From: Actinospineispora eucalypti | Lineage (GTDB): Bacteria > Actinomycetota > Actinomycetes > Mycobacteriales > Pseudonocardiaceae | DNA length: 64,000 bases | Direction of reading: 5' to 3' | Assembly: GCA_014208095.1 (NCBI GenBank) | Contig: JACHMT010000001.1 | Location: 2,232,001-2,296,000, forward strand | Part shown: piece by piece, positions 34,594 to 43,046 of the stretch | Numbering within the stretch: the stretch's first letter is position 1 | How the letters are laid out: each line of letters opens with the position of its first letter | Notes under the pieces: model-generated | What the model saw: the letters and a program-made list of their open reading frames with translations, nothing else | What the model was told of the DNA's origin: nothing | Databases searched by the model: none | Program-made: the position numbers and the translations under genes

Positions 34594-35079
34594 GTGAGAC
34601 GCGCGGTGTGTCCCGGCTCCTTCGACCCGGTCACCAATGGTCATATGGACATCATCGGCCGCGCCGCCGGCCTGTTCGACGAGCTGTTCGTCGCGGTGCT
34701 GGTCAATCCCAACAAGCACGGCCTGTTCAGCGTGGACGAGCGGATCGAGATGCTCACCGACGTCACCTCGCAGTACCCCAACGTGAAGGTGTCCTCCTTC
34801 CACGGCCTGCTGGTCGACTTCTGCCGGGACCACGACGTGCTGGCCATCGTGAAGGGCCTGCGCGCGGTCACCGACTTCGACTACGAGCTGCAGATGGCGC
34901 AGATGAACCGGCGCCTGTCCGGGGTGGACACGCTGTTCATGTCCACCAACCCGGAGTACAGCTTCGTGGCCAGCTCGCTGGTCAAGGAGGTGGCCAAGTA
35001 CGGCGGTGACGTCGCGCACCTGCTGCCGGCACCGGTGTTCGCCCGGCTCACCGAGCGCCTGGGCGAGATGTCGTCCTAG
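34594..35079 (+). CDS. coaD: Phosphopantetheine adenylyltransferase
   Basis: 161 residues: [22 protein letters not shown] with the nucleotidyl-transferase TNGH motif, [36 protein letters not shown] and [18 protein letters not shown]. Adenylates 4'-phosphopantetheine, the penultimate step of coenzyme A synthesis. GTG at 34594 ([11 protein letters not shown]) gives the standard N-terminus; a farther ATG-like start at 34576 overlaps rsmD. The stop codon is part of a hairpin (35076-35096). Confidence 0.96.
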   Translation: MRRAVCPGSFDPVTNGHMDIIGRAAGLFDELFVAVLVNPNKHGLFSVDERIEMLTDVTSQYPNVKVSSFHGLLVDFCRDHDVLAIVKGLRAVTDFDYELQMAQMNRRLSGVDTLFMSTNPEYSFVASSLVKEVAKYGGDVAHLLPAPVFARLTERLGEMSS

Positions 35080-35096
35080 TGTCCTCAGGACACTAG
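35076..35096. terminator. Hairpin at the coaD stop (possible terminator)
   Basis: CTAGTGTCC and GGACACTAG pair perfectly around a TCA loop; the first arm includes the coaD TAG stop. It separates two convergent genes. There is no T-run, so termination efficiency is uncertain. Confidence 0.55.
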
Positions 35097-35104
35097 CGTC
35101 CCGC

Positions 35105-35866
35105 TCAGCGCCGCATCTCCACCAGCGCCGACCGGAGCGCGTCCGGGGTCACCGCGAACGGCCCGCGCATCGGGTGGATCATCTGCTGACTGAGGTACAG
35201 CGTCGCGCCGATGGTCGCGCCGAGCAGGACCATCATCGTGATGTTGACCGCCTTCCGGCGCAGGCCGAGGATCAGCGGGAATGCGATGGTCAGGGCGGCG
35301 CCGATGATCGTGGCGGTGAGCAGCACCAAGTTGAAGCCGTACTCGCCGGTGGCGTCGTCCAGCCGTGCGCGGCGGCTGTTGTCGATCACCTGGACGTCGG
35401 CCAGGCCCTGGCGGCGGGCGTCGCCGACCGCGTCCTGAGTGACCGGCAGCGCGGTGAACCTGGCCCTGATCGCGGCGAGCGTCGCGGAGACCTCGGGGCT
35501 GTGCATGCCGTTCTCCATGAGCGGCCACTCGGATCCCGCCACCTGGTTGGCGTATGCCCGGATCAACCCGGTGAGCTCGGTGCGCACCGGCTCGGGGGCT
35601 TGGTCGGCCTGCCAGAAAGAGTCGATCAGTGCGTCGGCTTCCAGCGACGAATCAGTTTCCACATTGTCGCGGGTTTGCCAGGAGAAAACCACGTAGAACG
35701 CCAGAACGACGGTAAAGAGTGCACTGAGTATCCCGCCAATAAAGCTGAGCGAGCTGGAATCTGAGTCCTTTGTCAGAGTACTGCTCCGTGGCCCGTCGAG
35801 GACCATGACGAGCACAGCCGCCAGAGCGGCCAGGATGAGCGCGGCGAGGAGGGCTCCGAATGCCAT
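35105..35866 (-). CDS. DUF4239 family membrane protein
   Basis: 253 residues with four hydrophobic segments: N-terminal (about 3-23), about 42-62, and two near 185-225, the layout of DUF4239 proteins (helix pair, extracytoplasmic/cytoplasmic helical domain, helix pair). Motifs: FIGGILSALFTVVLAFYVVFSWQ and EYGFNLVLLTATIIGAALTIAFPLIL. Function unknown. Its 5' part and the following gap (about 35640-36090) are noticeably less GC-rich than the rest of the window. Confidence 0.82.
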   Translation of the reverse strand: MAFGALLAALILAALAAVLVMVLDGPRSSTLTKDSDSSSLSFIGGILSALFTVVLAFYVVFSWQTRDNVETDSSLEADALIDSFWQADQAPEPVRTELTGLIRAYANQVAGSEWPLMENGMHSPEVSATLAAIRARFTALPVTQDAVGDARRQGLADVQVIDNSRRARLDDATGEYGFNLVLLTATIIGAALTIAFPLILGLRRKAVNITMMVLLGATIGATLYLSQQMIHPMRGPFAVTPDALRSALVEMRR

Positions 35867-36089
35867 CTTTTCTTTTCATTCAGCTGAAGTGCGGACCCGC
35901 ACGAAGGACCGGGGAAAACTAGCAGCGCGAAGAACGAGGGTGGAATGTCTTCCCCGGCAGATTAGCTGGAAGAGGTGAATGCCCGCATCGGCGGCTTCTC
36001 GGGCCGGTTTGGTTAGGGTAGAAAAGCGTTCTCGTGTCAACAAGGATGACCATTTCCTGAGATCCCGGTATTTGCGCGGAAGGTGCTTG

Positions 36090-37241
36090 ATGTCGCGGCA
36101 CGTGTCGCTCGCGCTGCTACTAGCTGTGTTGGGTCTTGTATTTGCACCAGGGGCGTTCGCGGGGCGGGCGGTGGCCCAGAACCCGGCCGAGGAGCCCGGA
36201 GCGGTTTCGGTGACCACCTCGGTCTTCCCCTCGGTCACGCTGCCCGGGATGCCGGTGCGGCAGACCGCCGTGGTGACGAACACCGGCGGGCAGGTGCTCC
36301 GCAACATCCAGGTCCAGCTGGAGCTCGGTCCGGACTGCACCCGGGTGATCGCCGAGCTGGCGCCGGGCCGGGCGCGGGCGGTGGCCTGCGAGGCCGCCGC
36401 CCCCCTGCTGACCACGCTGCTGCACGCCACCGTGTTCGCCCAGGTGGCGCTCACCGGCGAGCAGATCGCGGCCGGGGCGAGGGTTCGTGTCGTCATCCAG
36501 GGTGGCCGGCGTGCGCCCGGCCCGGCACCGACGCCCGAGCCCTCCGCCGCGCCGGCACCGACGGTCGCGGCGCCGGCACCTCTGCCGACCGCCCCGGAAC
36601 CCCTGCCGACGCCCGCCGTGCCTACGCCGCCGCCGACAGCACTCGCACCCGCGCCCCTGCCGACAGCCCCGGCGCCGACCGTGGTTGCCTCCACGGCGCT
36701 TCCGCCGGTCGCCCTGCCCGCGCCGCCCCCGACCGTCCAGTCGACCGCGCAGCCGGAACAGCCGAGGACCGAGCCGACCGTGGACCCCGAGCCGCCGGCC
36801 CAACCCGCCCCGGCGCCGCCCGCCGCTCCCGCCGAGGCCCCACCACCTCCGCCGCCACCGCCCCCCGCGGCGGCCCCCGCCCCCGCTCCTCCGGCCGCCC
36901 CCGCTCCCGCCGCTGCCGCGCCTGCGCCCCCGGCCGCCGCCGCGCCGGCTGCTCCGGCGGCCGCCGCGCCCGCTGCTCCGGCCGCTGCCGCGCCCCCGGC
37001 CGCCGCTGCCCCGGCCGCCGCTGCCCCGCTCGCTGCCGCGGCTGCCCCGCCCGCTCCCGCCGCTGCCGCGCCTGCTCCGGCGGCGGCCCCTGCTCCGGTG
37101 GCGCGGAGACCCGGGGTGGAGGCCCGCGCCGAACGCCGACCCGGCCCGGCGCGCACCGCGATGCTGGTCGCCGTGCTCGGCCTGTTCGTGCTGACGGTGA
37201 GCGTGGGCGCATTGACCGCGGTGACCCGCATCGGCCGGTAG
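36090..37241 (+). CDS. Secreted, Pro/Ala-rich cell-envelope protein with C-terminal membrane anchor
   Basis: 383 residues. Signal peptide (HVSLALLLAVLGLVFAPGAFA), then a ~110-residue folded domain with a single pair of cysteines (LGPDCTRVI...AVACEAAAP) resembling an immunoglobulin-like or DUF11-type beta domain, then a ~190-residue low-complexity Pro/Ala/Thr linker, and near the end a hydrophobic segment (TAMLVAVLGLFVLTVSVGAL) with a short basic tail. Likely a surface protein spanning the cell wall. GGAAGG precedes ATG 36090. Function unknown; the linker makes homology searches unreliable. Confidence 0.7.
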   Translation: MSRHVSLALLLAVLGLVFAPGAFAGRAVAQNPAEEPGAVSVTTSVFPSVTLPGMPVRQTAVVTNTGGQVLRNIQVQLELGPDCTRVIAELAPGRARAVACEAAAPLLTTLLHATVFAQVALTGEQIAAGARVRVVIQGGRRAPGPAPTPEPSAAPAPTVAAPAPLPTAPEPLPTPAVPTPPPTALAPAPLPTAPAPTVVASTALPPVALPAPPPTVQSTAQPEQPRTEPTVDPEPPAQPAPAPPAAPAEAPPPPPPPPPAAAPAPAPPAAPAPAAAAPAPPAAAAPAAPAAAAPAAPAAAAPPAAAAPAAAAPLAAAAAPPAPAAAAPAPAAAPAPVARRPGVEARAERRPGPARTAMLVAVLGLFVLTVSVGALTAVTRIGR

Positions 37242-37307
37242 CCTGCAGACACGCGGCCTCTTCCGCAATGCCACGTTCTGGGCATTTCGGCGGGCACACT
37301 GGGGGCC

Positions 37308-38030
37308 GTGTACCGGGTCTTCGAAGCACTTGACGCGCTGGTCACCGTGGTGGAAGAGGCTCGCGGCCTGCCCATGACGGCGAACTGCGTGGTGCCGAGG
37401 GGCGAGGTTCTGGACCTGCTGGACGAGCTGCGCGACGCGATCCCCGGCGAGCTGGATGACGCGCAGGACGTGCTGGACCACCGCGACGACATGCTCTCCC
37501 GCGCCGAGCAGCGCGCCGACGAGCTGACCCAGCGGGCCGAGGAGGACGCCGCCAAGCTGACCGGAGACGCGCAGGCGGAGGCCGACCGGATCCTCGCCGA
37601 CGCCCGCGAGGAGGCCGAGCAGCTGGTCTCCCGGGCCCGGCACGACGCCGAGCGGACCGTGGCGGACTCCCGGGCCCAGGCCCAGGACCTGGCGGACCGG
37701 GCTCGCGCCGAGGCCGAGCGCCTGGCCGAGTCGGGGGAGGTGGCCTACCGGCAGGCGGTGGCGGACGGCGAGGCCGAGCAGGCGCGACTGGTCGCGCAGA
37801 CCGAGGTGGTGCAGGCCGCGCACATCGAGTCCGGGCGGATCATCGACGCCGGCGACCGGGAGGCCCAGCGGCTGCGCGCCGAGTGTGACGAGTACATCGA
37901 CTCCGCGCTGGCCAGTTTCGAGGAGACGCTCACCCGCACGTTGACTACAGTTCAGCGTGGGCGGGGGCAGCGGGGCCGCTGGTCCGCGGTCGGGGCGAAG
38001 GACCGCATTGGAACGGATCTGCTGAGCTAA
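37308..38030 (+). CDS. DivIVA/SepIVA-like coiled-coil protein
   Basis: 240 residues, almost entirely helical with heptad-like Glu/Ala/Arg/Asp repeats (ADELTQRAEEDAAKLTGDAQ and onward to about residue 215). The N-terminal VYRVFEALDALVTVVEEARGLPMTANCVVPRGEVLDLLDELRDAIP is the pattern of mycobacterial SepIVA (Rv2927c-type), a cytoplasmic division/elongation scaffold. In mycobacteria this gene also lies between coaD and the yceD-rpmF-rnc block, so synteny supports orthology. Confidence 0.83.
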   Translation: MYRVFEALDALVTVVEEARGLPMTANCVVPRGEVLDLLDELRDAIPGELDDAQDVLDHRDDMLSRAEQRADELTQRAEEDAAKLTGDAQAEADRILADAREEAEQLVSRARHDAERTVADSRAQAQDLADRARAEAERLAESGEVAYRQAVADGEAEQARLVAQTEVVQAAHIESGRIIDAGDREAQRLRAECDEYIDSALASFEETLTRTLTTVQRGRGQRGRWSAVGAKDRIGTDLLS

Positions 38031-38048
38031 GCGATTACTCCCGCGGGT

Positions 38049-38076
38049 TTGTCCGAACCGGCAACGTGCCTATAGT
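38049..38076 (+). promoter_or_regulatory. Candidate promoter before the ParA/MinD-like gene
   Basis: TTGTCC (38049-38054) and TATAGT (38071-38076) with a 16-base spacer. The resulting leader contains three tandem copies of a 9-bp unit GGGCTGTCT near 38137-38163. Confidence 0.5.
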
Positions 38077-38194
38077 GGTTACGCACGGTAGCGGGCTCGA
38101 GATGAGGGCGGCAGAGGAGCGCGCGTGAGTGATCGCTGGGCTGTCTGGGCTGTCTGGGCTGTCCTTGGTGGCAGTGATGTGCTCGGAGGGGAAC

Positions 38195-39466
38195 ATGACC
38201 ACACGGGAGCCCGAGTCCACGCGGACCGAGCATCCAGCGGAGGAAACGCCGGCGTTCGATCTCGGGCCGCCTCTCACCGGGCCGGACGGCTGGGCGGCGG
38301 CCCGGCCGCGCTACCCGGACGGCAGCATGGCGCCGGCGGCGTTCGACCCGCGCAACTGGTGGCCCAAGCACCAGCATCGGTTCGAGATGTCGGCTGACTA
38401 CACCGGGCAGCCGGACTACCCGGCGAACCAGCCGATGTTCGACGGGACGCCCCCGCCCGCCCTGGCGGCGGACTCGAGCCGGCCCCCGGCGCCGGTGGAA
38501 CCGGACCCGGGTCAGTACCAGCCGCGGCACCAGCCACCGAGGCCGGCCACCGGCACGGCCGCCGACCTGACCGACGACGCCATCGTGCGGCCCCGCGCCG
38601 AGCGGCCCATCGCCGGCTGGCGGGGCGCGGTCTACGCCGCGTCCGGCGGCCGGATCAACCCGGGCGTGAGCGAGGCGGAGGCGGCGCGGAACGTGTTGTT
38701 GCGCCGGATTCGCCGGCATCTGCCGGGGGCGCACCAGATCGCGGTGTCCTCGCTGAAGGGCGGCGTGGGCAAGACCACGGTTTCCTCGGTACTGGGGCTG
38801 ACGCTGGCCGAGCACCGGGGTGACCGGGTGGTCGCGGTGGATGCCAACCCGGATGCGGGGACCCTGGCGGACCGGTTGACCGGTGAGATCGGTGTGACGG
38901 TCCGGCAGATGCTCGACAACATCGACGACATCGACTCGTTGACGGCGGTGTCGCACTACACGTCGTTGGCGGGTCGCCTGCAGGTGTTGGCGTCGGAGCA
39001 GGATCCGGCGATGAGCGAGGCGTTCAGCCGGCAGGAGTACGAGCAGATCTGCGCGGTTCTGGCCCGCTTCTACAACATCATCATCACCGATTCGGGTACC
39101 GGTCTGGTGCACTCCGCGATGGAGGGCACGCTGGCGTTGGCGGACTCGCTGGTGGTGGTCGGGGCGCCGACGGTGGACGGTTCGTCGCGGGCGTCGAAGA
39201 CGCTGGACTGGCTGGTCGCGCACGGCTACGCCGAGATGGTCGCCGATGCCGTGGTGGTGTTGTGCTGTGACCGGGTGAGTCCGGAGATCGACCGGGAAAG
39301 AGTGCGGGCGCATTTCCTGGGCCGGACCCGGGCGGTGGTGGAGATTCCCTACGACCCGCACCTGGCCACCGGCGGGCGGGTGGACCTGGCGGCCATGCGT
39401 GAGGAGAGCAAGCACGCCTTCCTGGAGCTCGGCGCGCTCATTGCCGACCGCTTCTCCGGTTACTGA
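38195..39466 (+). CDS. ParA/MinD-like ATPase with disordered Pro-rich N-terminus
   Basis: 423 residues. The first ~150 are acidic/Pro-rich and disordered, followed by a deviant Walker A SSLKGGVGKTTVSSVLGLTLAEH, DANPDAGTLADRL (Walker A'), and IITDSGTG (Walker B). The layout matches actinobacterial MinD/ParA-like proteins such as EspI and septum-site regulators. Closeness to the SepIVA-like gene suggests a role in cell division or envelope positioning (inference). ATG 38195 is favoured by GGAGGGG upstream; ATG 38177 is the alternative. Confidence 0.85.
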   Translation: MTTREPESTRTEHPAEETPAFDLGPPLTGPDGWAAARPRYPDGSMAPAAFDPRNWWPKHQHRFEMSADYTGQPDYPANQPMFDGTPPPALAADSSRPPAPVEPDPGQYQPRHQPPRPATGTAADLTDDAIVRPRAERPIAGWRGAVYAASGGRINPGVSEAEAARNVLLRRIRRHLPGAHQIAVSSLKGGVGKTTVSSVLGLTLAEHRGDRVVAVDANPDAGTLADRLTGEIGVTVRQMLDNIDDIDSLTAVSHYTSLAGRLQVLASEQDPAMSEAFSRQEYEQICAVLARFYNIIITDSGTGLVHSAMEGTLALADSLVVVGAPTVDGSSRASKTLDWLVAHGYAEMVADAVVVLCCDRVSPEIDRERVRAHFLGRTRAVVEIPYDPHLATGGRVDLAAMREESKHAFLELGALIADRFSGY

Positions 39467-39488
39467 GGCCGGTACGCTGGAAAGCGTT

Positions 39489-40103
39489 ATGTCGAAGAGT
39501 GAGCAACGCCCGAACCACCCCGAGGCGGCCAGCCCCTGGGTGATCAGCACGCGCGAGCTGGGCCGGCGGCCCGGCGGCATGCGCGACTACCGGCGCACGG
39601 TTCCGGCGCCGGCCGGCTTCTTCCTCGAGGTCATCGGCATCCCGGAGGGGGAGCCGATCGAGCTGGAGGTGAAGCTGGAATCGGCCAGCGAGGGCGTGTT
39701 CGTGTCCGGCACGGCGCACGCCGTGCTGGTCGGGGAGTGCGCCCGCTGCCTGGAGCCGATCGCCGACGAGGTCACCGCCCGGCTCGGCGAGCTGTTCGCG
39801 TACCCGGACAGCGCCACCGAGGCGACCACCGAGACCGACGAGGTCGGGCACGTGGTGGACGACATGATCGACACCGAGCAGATGGTGCGCGACGCGGTGT
39901 TGCTGGGGCTCCCGCTGGCCCCGTTGTGCCGGCCGGACTGCCGGGGGCTGTGCCCGGAATGTGGTGAACGGTGGGCGGATCTGGAGCCGAACCACAGCCA
40001 TGAGACAATTGACTCCAGATGGGCCTCCCTGCAGGGAATGCGGGGTCGGCTCGCGTCCGCTGTGGCGGACGCCGACCCGGCGGAAAACGCTGAGCGTCGG
40101 TAA
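39489..40103 (+). CDS. yceD: YceD family protein (DUF177)
   Basis: 204 residues. Contains the DUF177 cysteine pattern: [10 protein letters not shown] and the C-terminal [14 protein letters not shown]. Family members are needed for normal 23S rRNA levels and always sit next to rpmF, as here (28 bases apart). Start at ATG 39489, 22 bases after the ParA-like gene. Confidence 0.9.
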   Translation: MSKSEQRPNHPEAASPWVISTRELGRRPGGMRDYRRTVPAPAGFFLEVIGIPEGEPIELEVKLESASEGVFVSGTAHAVLVGECARCLEPIADEVTARLGELFAYPDSATEATTETDEVGHVVDDMIDTEQMVRDAVLLGLPLAPLCRPDCRGLCPECGERWADLEPNHSHETIDSRWASLQGMRGRLASAVADADPAENAERR

Positions 40104-40131
40104 CCGCACCGAGAAAGTTGGAGAGATCGTC

Positions 40132-40314
40132 GTGGCCGTTCCCAAGCGCCGAATGTCGCGCTCGAACACGCGCACCCGCCGTGCACAGTGGAAGGCCTCC
40201 GCGCCGACCCTGGCGCCGTGTTCCAACCGCGCTTGCCGCCAGCCGAAGCCTCCGCACGTGGCTTGCCCGAACTGTGGGCAGTACGACGGTCGGCCGGTCG
40301 TCAGCCCGGCCTGA
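40132..40314 (+). CDS. rpmF: 50S ribosomal protein L32
   Basis: 60 residues: [20 protein letters not shown] followed by a four-cysteine zinc ribbon ([20 protein letters not shown]). GTG 40132 is preceded by GGAGAG. Part of the yceD-rpmF-rnc-mutM block. Confidence 0.97.
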   Translation: MAVPKRRMSRSNTRTRRAQWKASAPTLAPCSNRACRQPKPPHVACPNCGQYDGRPVVSPA

Positions 40315-40334
40315 CCGAAGCTGCGCCAGCCCTC

Positions 40335-41120
40335 GTGAGAGATCGGGCGACGCGAGGGCCGGAAACCGACCATTCCGCGTTGTTGGCACGGCTCGACGTC
40401 GATCTTGACGCCGAGCTGTTGACCCTTGCCCTGACCCACCGCTCCTTCGCCTACGAGAACGGCGGGCTGCCCACCAACGAGCGCCTGGAGTTCCTCGGGG
40501 ACTCCGTGCTCGGCGTGGTGGTCACCGAACACCTGTACCGCACGCACCCGGACCTGCCGGAGGGCCAGCTGGCCAAGCTGCGGGCCAGCGTGGTGAACAT
40601 GCACGCCCTGGCGTCGGTGGCGCGCGAGCTGGGACCGCCGGCCACCGACGACCGGGGCGGCGGGCTGGGCGGATACCTGTACCTGGGCCGGGGCGAGGAG
40701 CTCACCGGCGGGCGGGACAAGGCGAGCATCCTGGCCGACGCCACCGAAGCGCTGATCGGCGCGGTCTACCTCGAGCACGGGCTGGAGGTGGCCCGCCGCC
40801 TGGTGGAGCGCCTGTTCGACGGCCTGCTCAAGGCCGCGCCCCGCCTGGGCGCCGGCCTGGACTGGAAGACCAGCCTGCAGGAGCTCACCGCCGCGGCCGA
40901 GATGGGCGTGCCGGAGTACCGGATCACCGAGGACGGCCCCGACCACCTCAAGACGTTCACCGCCATCGCCGTGGTGGCCGGGCGGGAGTTGGGCACCGGG
41001 GTGGGCCGCACCAAGAAGGAAGCCGAACAGAAGGCCGCGCAGCTGGCCTGGCGCACGCTCTCCGAAGACGGCGCGGCGGACAGCGAGGCCGGCGAGACTC
41101 CCGACCAACCGGGTACCTGA
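40335..41120 (+). CDS. rnc: Ribonuclease III
   Basis: 261 residues. Catalytic domain with [31 protein letters not shown] (the Glu/Asp metal ligands) and [17 protein letters not shown]-terminal dsRNA-binding domain with [12 protein letters not shown] and [19 protein letters not shown]. Processes rRNA precursors and double-stranded RNA. GTG 40335 lies 20 bases after rpmF; a more internal TTG near 40380 is possible. Confidence 0.95.
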   Translation: MRDRATRGPETDHSALLARLDVDLDAELLTLALTHRSFAYENGGLPTNERLEFLGDSVLGVVVTEHLYRTHPDLPEGQLAKLRASVVNMHALASVARELGPPATDDRGGGLGGYLYLGRGEELTGGRDKASILADATEALIGAVYLEHGLEVARRLVERLFDGLLKAAPRLGAGLDWKTSLQELTAAAEMGVPEYRITEDGPDHLKTFTAIAVVAGRELGTGVGRTKKEAEQKAAQLAWRTLSEDGAADSEAGETPDQPGT

Positions 41121-41127
41121 GGCCCGG

Positions 41128-42000
41128 GTGCCGGAGCTGCCCGAGGTCGAGGTGGTGCGCCAGGGCCTCGCCGACCACGTCATCGGCCGCCGGGTGACCG
41201 GCGTCCAGGTGCTGCACCCGAGGGCGGTCCGCCGCCACGTTCTCGGCGCCGCCGACGTGATCGGCCGGATCACCGGGCACACCCTCACCGCCGCCCGCCG
41301 GCGCGGCAAGTACCTGTGGCTGGAGCTGGACGGCGACCAGCCGGACGGCCCGTCCGAGGCGGTGCTCGCGCACCTCGGCATGAGCGGGCAGATGCTGGTC
41401 GCCGGCCGGGCCGTGCCGCCGCACAAGCACCTGCGGATGCTGCTGGACTTCGCCGACGGCGGCCCCCAGCTGCGCTTCGTGGACCAGCGCACGTTCGGCG
41501 GGCTGAGCGTGGAGGAGCTGGTCGAGGCCGACGGCGCCTTGCTGCCCAAGCCGATCGCCCACATCGCCCGCGACCCGATGGACGCCGGCTTCGACGCCGA
41601 GGCGGTGGTCACCGCGCTGCGGGCCCGCCGCACCGAGCTGAAACGCGCGCTTCTGGACCAGTCGCTGGTGTCCGGCATCGGCAACATCTACGCCGACGAG
41701 GCGCTCTGGCGCGCCCGCCTGCACGGCGTGCGGCCCACCGGCAAGCTGACCCGGGTCGCGGCCCGGAACGTGCTGTCCGCCGCCACCGAGGTGATGAACG
41801 AGGCGCTGGCCCAGGGTGGCACCAGCTTCGACGCGCTGTACGTGAACGTGAACGGCAACTCCGGCTACTTCGAGCGCTCGCTGAACGTCTACGGCCGAGA
41901 AGACCGCCCGTGTCGCCGCTGCGCCACCCCGATCCGCCGCGAGCCCTTCATGAACCGCTCCTCCTACTACTGCCCCCGCTGCCAACCCCGCCCCCGCTAA
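41128..42000 (+). CDS. mutM: Formamidopyrimidine-DNA glycosylase
   Basis: 290 residues. Starts with the catalytic [13 protein letters not shown] (Pro1/Glu2 after Met removal), has [11 protein letters not shown] (the beta-clamp Lys), [22 protein letters not shown], and the C-terminal zinc finger [25 protein letters not shown]. Removes 8-oxoguanine and FaPy lesions. GTG 41128, 7 bases after rnc. Confidence 0.96.
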   Translation: MPELPEVEVVRQGLADHVIGRRVTGVQVLHPRAVRRHVLGAADVIGRITGHTLTAARRRGKYLWLELDGDQPDGPSEAVLAHLGMSGQMLVAGRAVPPHKHLRMLLDFADGGPQLRFVDQRTFGGLSVEELVEADGALLPKPIAHIARDPMDAGFDAEAVVTALRARRTELKRALLDQSLVSGIGNIYADEALWRARLHGVRPTGKLTRVAARNVLSAATEVMNEALAQGGTSFDALYVNVNGNSGYFERSLNVYGREDRPCRRCATPIRREPFMNRSSYYCPRCQPRPR

Positions 42001-42004
42001 CCCC

Positions 42005-42226
42005 CACATCGCGGACCCTCCCGCCCCATATCGCGGATCCCACCAGGCGATATCGCTGGTCCCGTCAGGCGGTATCGCTGGTCCCGCCAGGCCATATCGC
42101 TGGTCTCGTCAGGCCGTGTCGCGGTCTGGTGCGTCCCGGCACGTCGGTCTGCGCCGGTCTGAACCTGCGACATGGACTGGACAGATCCGCGACATGACCT
42201 GGTGGAATCCGCGATATGGGTGGGGG
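42005..42226. repeat. 22-bp tandem repeats in two opposed blocks (family 2)
   Basis: The gap 42001-42301 contains a left block with units at 42005-42027 (degenerate), 42028-42049, 42050-42071, 42072-42093 and 42094-42115, consensus ATATCGCTGGTCCCGTCAGG plus two bases. An inverted right block has units at 42167-42188, 42189-42210 and a partial from 42211. About 50 bp of unique core separates them. The unit sequence is unrelated to family 1 but has the same length and the same opposed-block plan. Confidence 0.85.
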
Positions 42227-42301
42227 TGGGCGTTAGGGACGCGTTAAGGGTTGGATCTCGTCGGATGGGGTGGTGGGAGGGTCGAAGGCGGGAGGTGGCC
42301 C

Positions 42302-42724
42302 ATGCCACGTGCACGTTCTTCCGAAACGGTGCCGCCCCGACTGCCTGGTTCGACCGGCAGCGCGCTCGGCTTCTTCGTCGGAATCGGCGCCACCCTGGTG
42401 GCATTTCCCCTCGGTGCCGGTGACTGGCCGCCCATCGCCCTCGTGCTGCTCGGCGTGGTGGTGCTGGCGGTCGGCGTGAGCACCACGCTGCTCGGCGCCC
42501 TCGCCGCGGCGGCGCAGTGCTGGGGGCTGTACTCCGGTTTTGTGCTGCACCAGTTCGGCGAGCTGCACCTCGACGGGCCCGAGCGGGCCGCCCTGGCGCT
42601 GCTGGTGGGGCTGGCGCTCGCGGCCAGTGCGGCCGGGCTGGCCGTGCGCCTGCATGCCGGGAAGACCGAGAGCGCCGAGCCGGCCCGGGCACGGTTGACG
42701 CTGGTCACCGCATCGGGTCGGTGA
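42302..42724 (+). CDS. Hypothetical membrane protein
   Basis: 140 residues with four hydrophobic segments (about 20-38, 43-60, 63-85 and 95-118), small and Ala/Leu/Val rich. No family recognised. It lies just before the kdp operon (156 bp gap) on the same strand, but I see no evidence that it belongs to it. Confidence 0.6.
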   Translation: MPRARSSETVPPRLPGSTGSALGFFVGIGATLVAFPLGAGDWPPIALVLLGVVVLAVGVSTTLLGALAAAAQCWGLYSGFVLHQFGELHLDGPERAALALLVGLALAASAAGLAVRLHAGKTESAEPARARLTLVTASGR

Positions 42725-42879
42725 GTTCACCCGCCCTGGTGAGCGGTCTCACCGGGGCGTCAAGAACCCGTCAACGCGGCGCCGCCCGGCGTCAAGGGCG
42801 CGCAACTTGCCGACGCAAACGGGGCAACATCTCGCACGCTTTCCGGTGACCCCAGATCGAGAAAGTGAGGGCATACCGG

Positions 42880-42963
42880 ATGGCCGACCTGGCCTATCTC
42901 TTGCTGATCGTCGGCGGCTTCGCGGTGCTGGCGTTGCTGCTGCGTGGACTGGAGCAGCTGTGA
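42880..42963 (+). CDS. Small single-span membrane peptide upstream of kdpF
   Basis: 27 codons beginning ADLAYLLLIVGGFAVLALLL after the Met and ending in LRGLEQL. It is one transmembrane helix with a short charged tail, similar in size to KdpF. The stop overlaps the kdpF GTG (GTGA), so the two are coupled. Below the usual annotation cutoff. Could be an extra small subunit or leader of the Kdp complex. Confidence 0.6.
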   Translation: MADLAYLLLIVGGFAVLALLLRGLEQL

Positions 42964-43046
42964 TCGCCAACGTCGTGGGCGGAGTGGTCGCCCTGCTGCT
43001 GCTCATGTACCTGTTCGTCGCGCTGGTCCGGCCGGAGAGGTTCTAG
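42960..43046 (+). CDS. kdpF: Potassium-transporting ATPase subunit F
   Basis: 28 residues: one hydrophobic helix and the family ending ALVRPERF. KdpF stabilises the KdpABC complex in the membrane. The TAG stop is directly followed by the kdpA ATG. Confidence 0.88.
   Translation: MIANVVGGVVALLLLMYLFVALVRPERF

Noticed and set aside
35876..37555. Large Ala/Gly/Ser-rich minus-strand frame opposite the secreted Pro/Ala protein
   Set aside because: It is the antisense of a Pro/Ala codon repeat tract; the plus strand has a signal peptide, ribosome site and membrane anchor.
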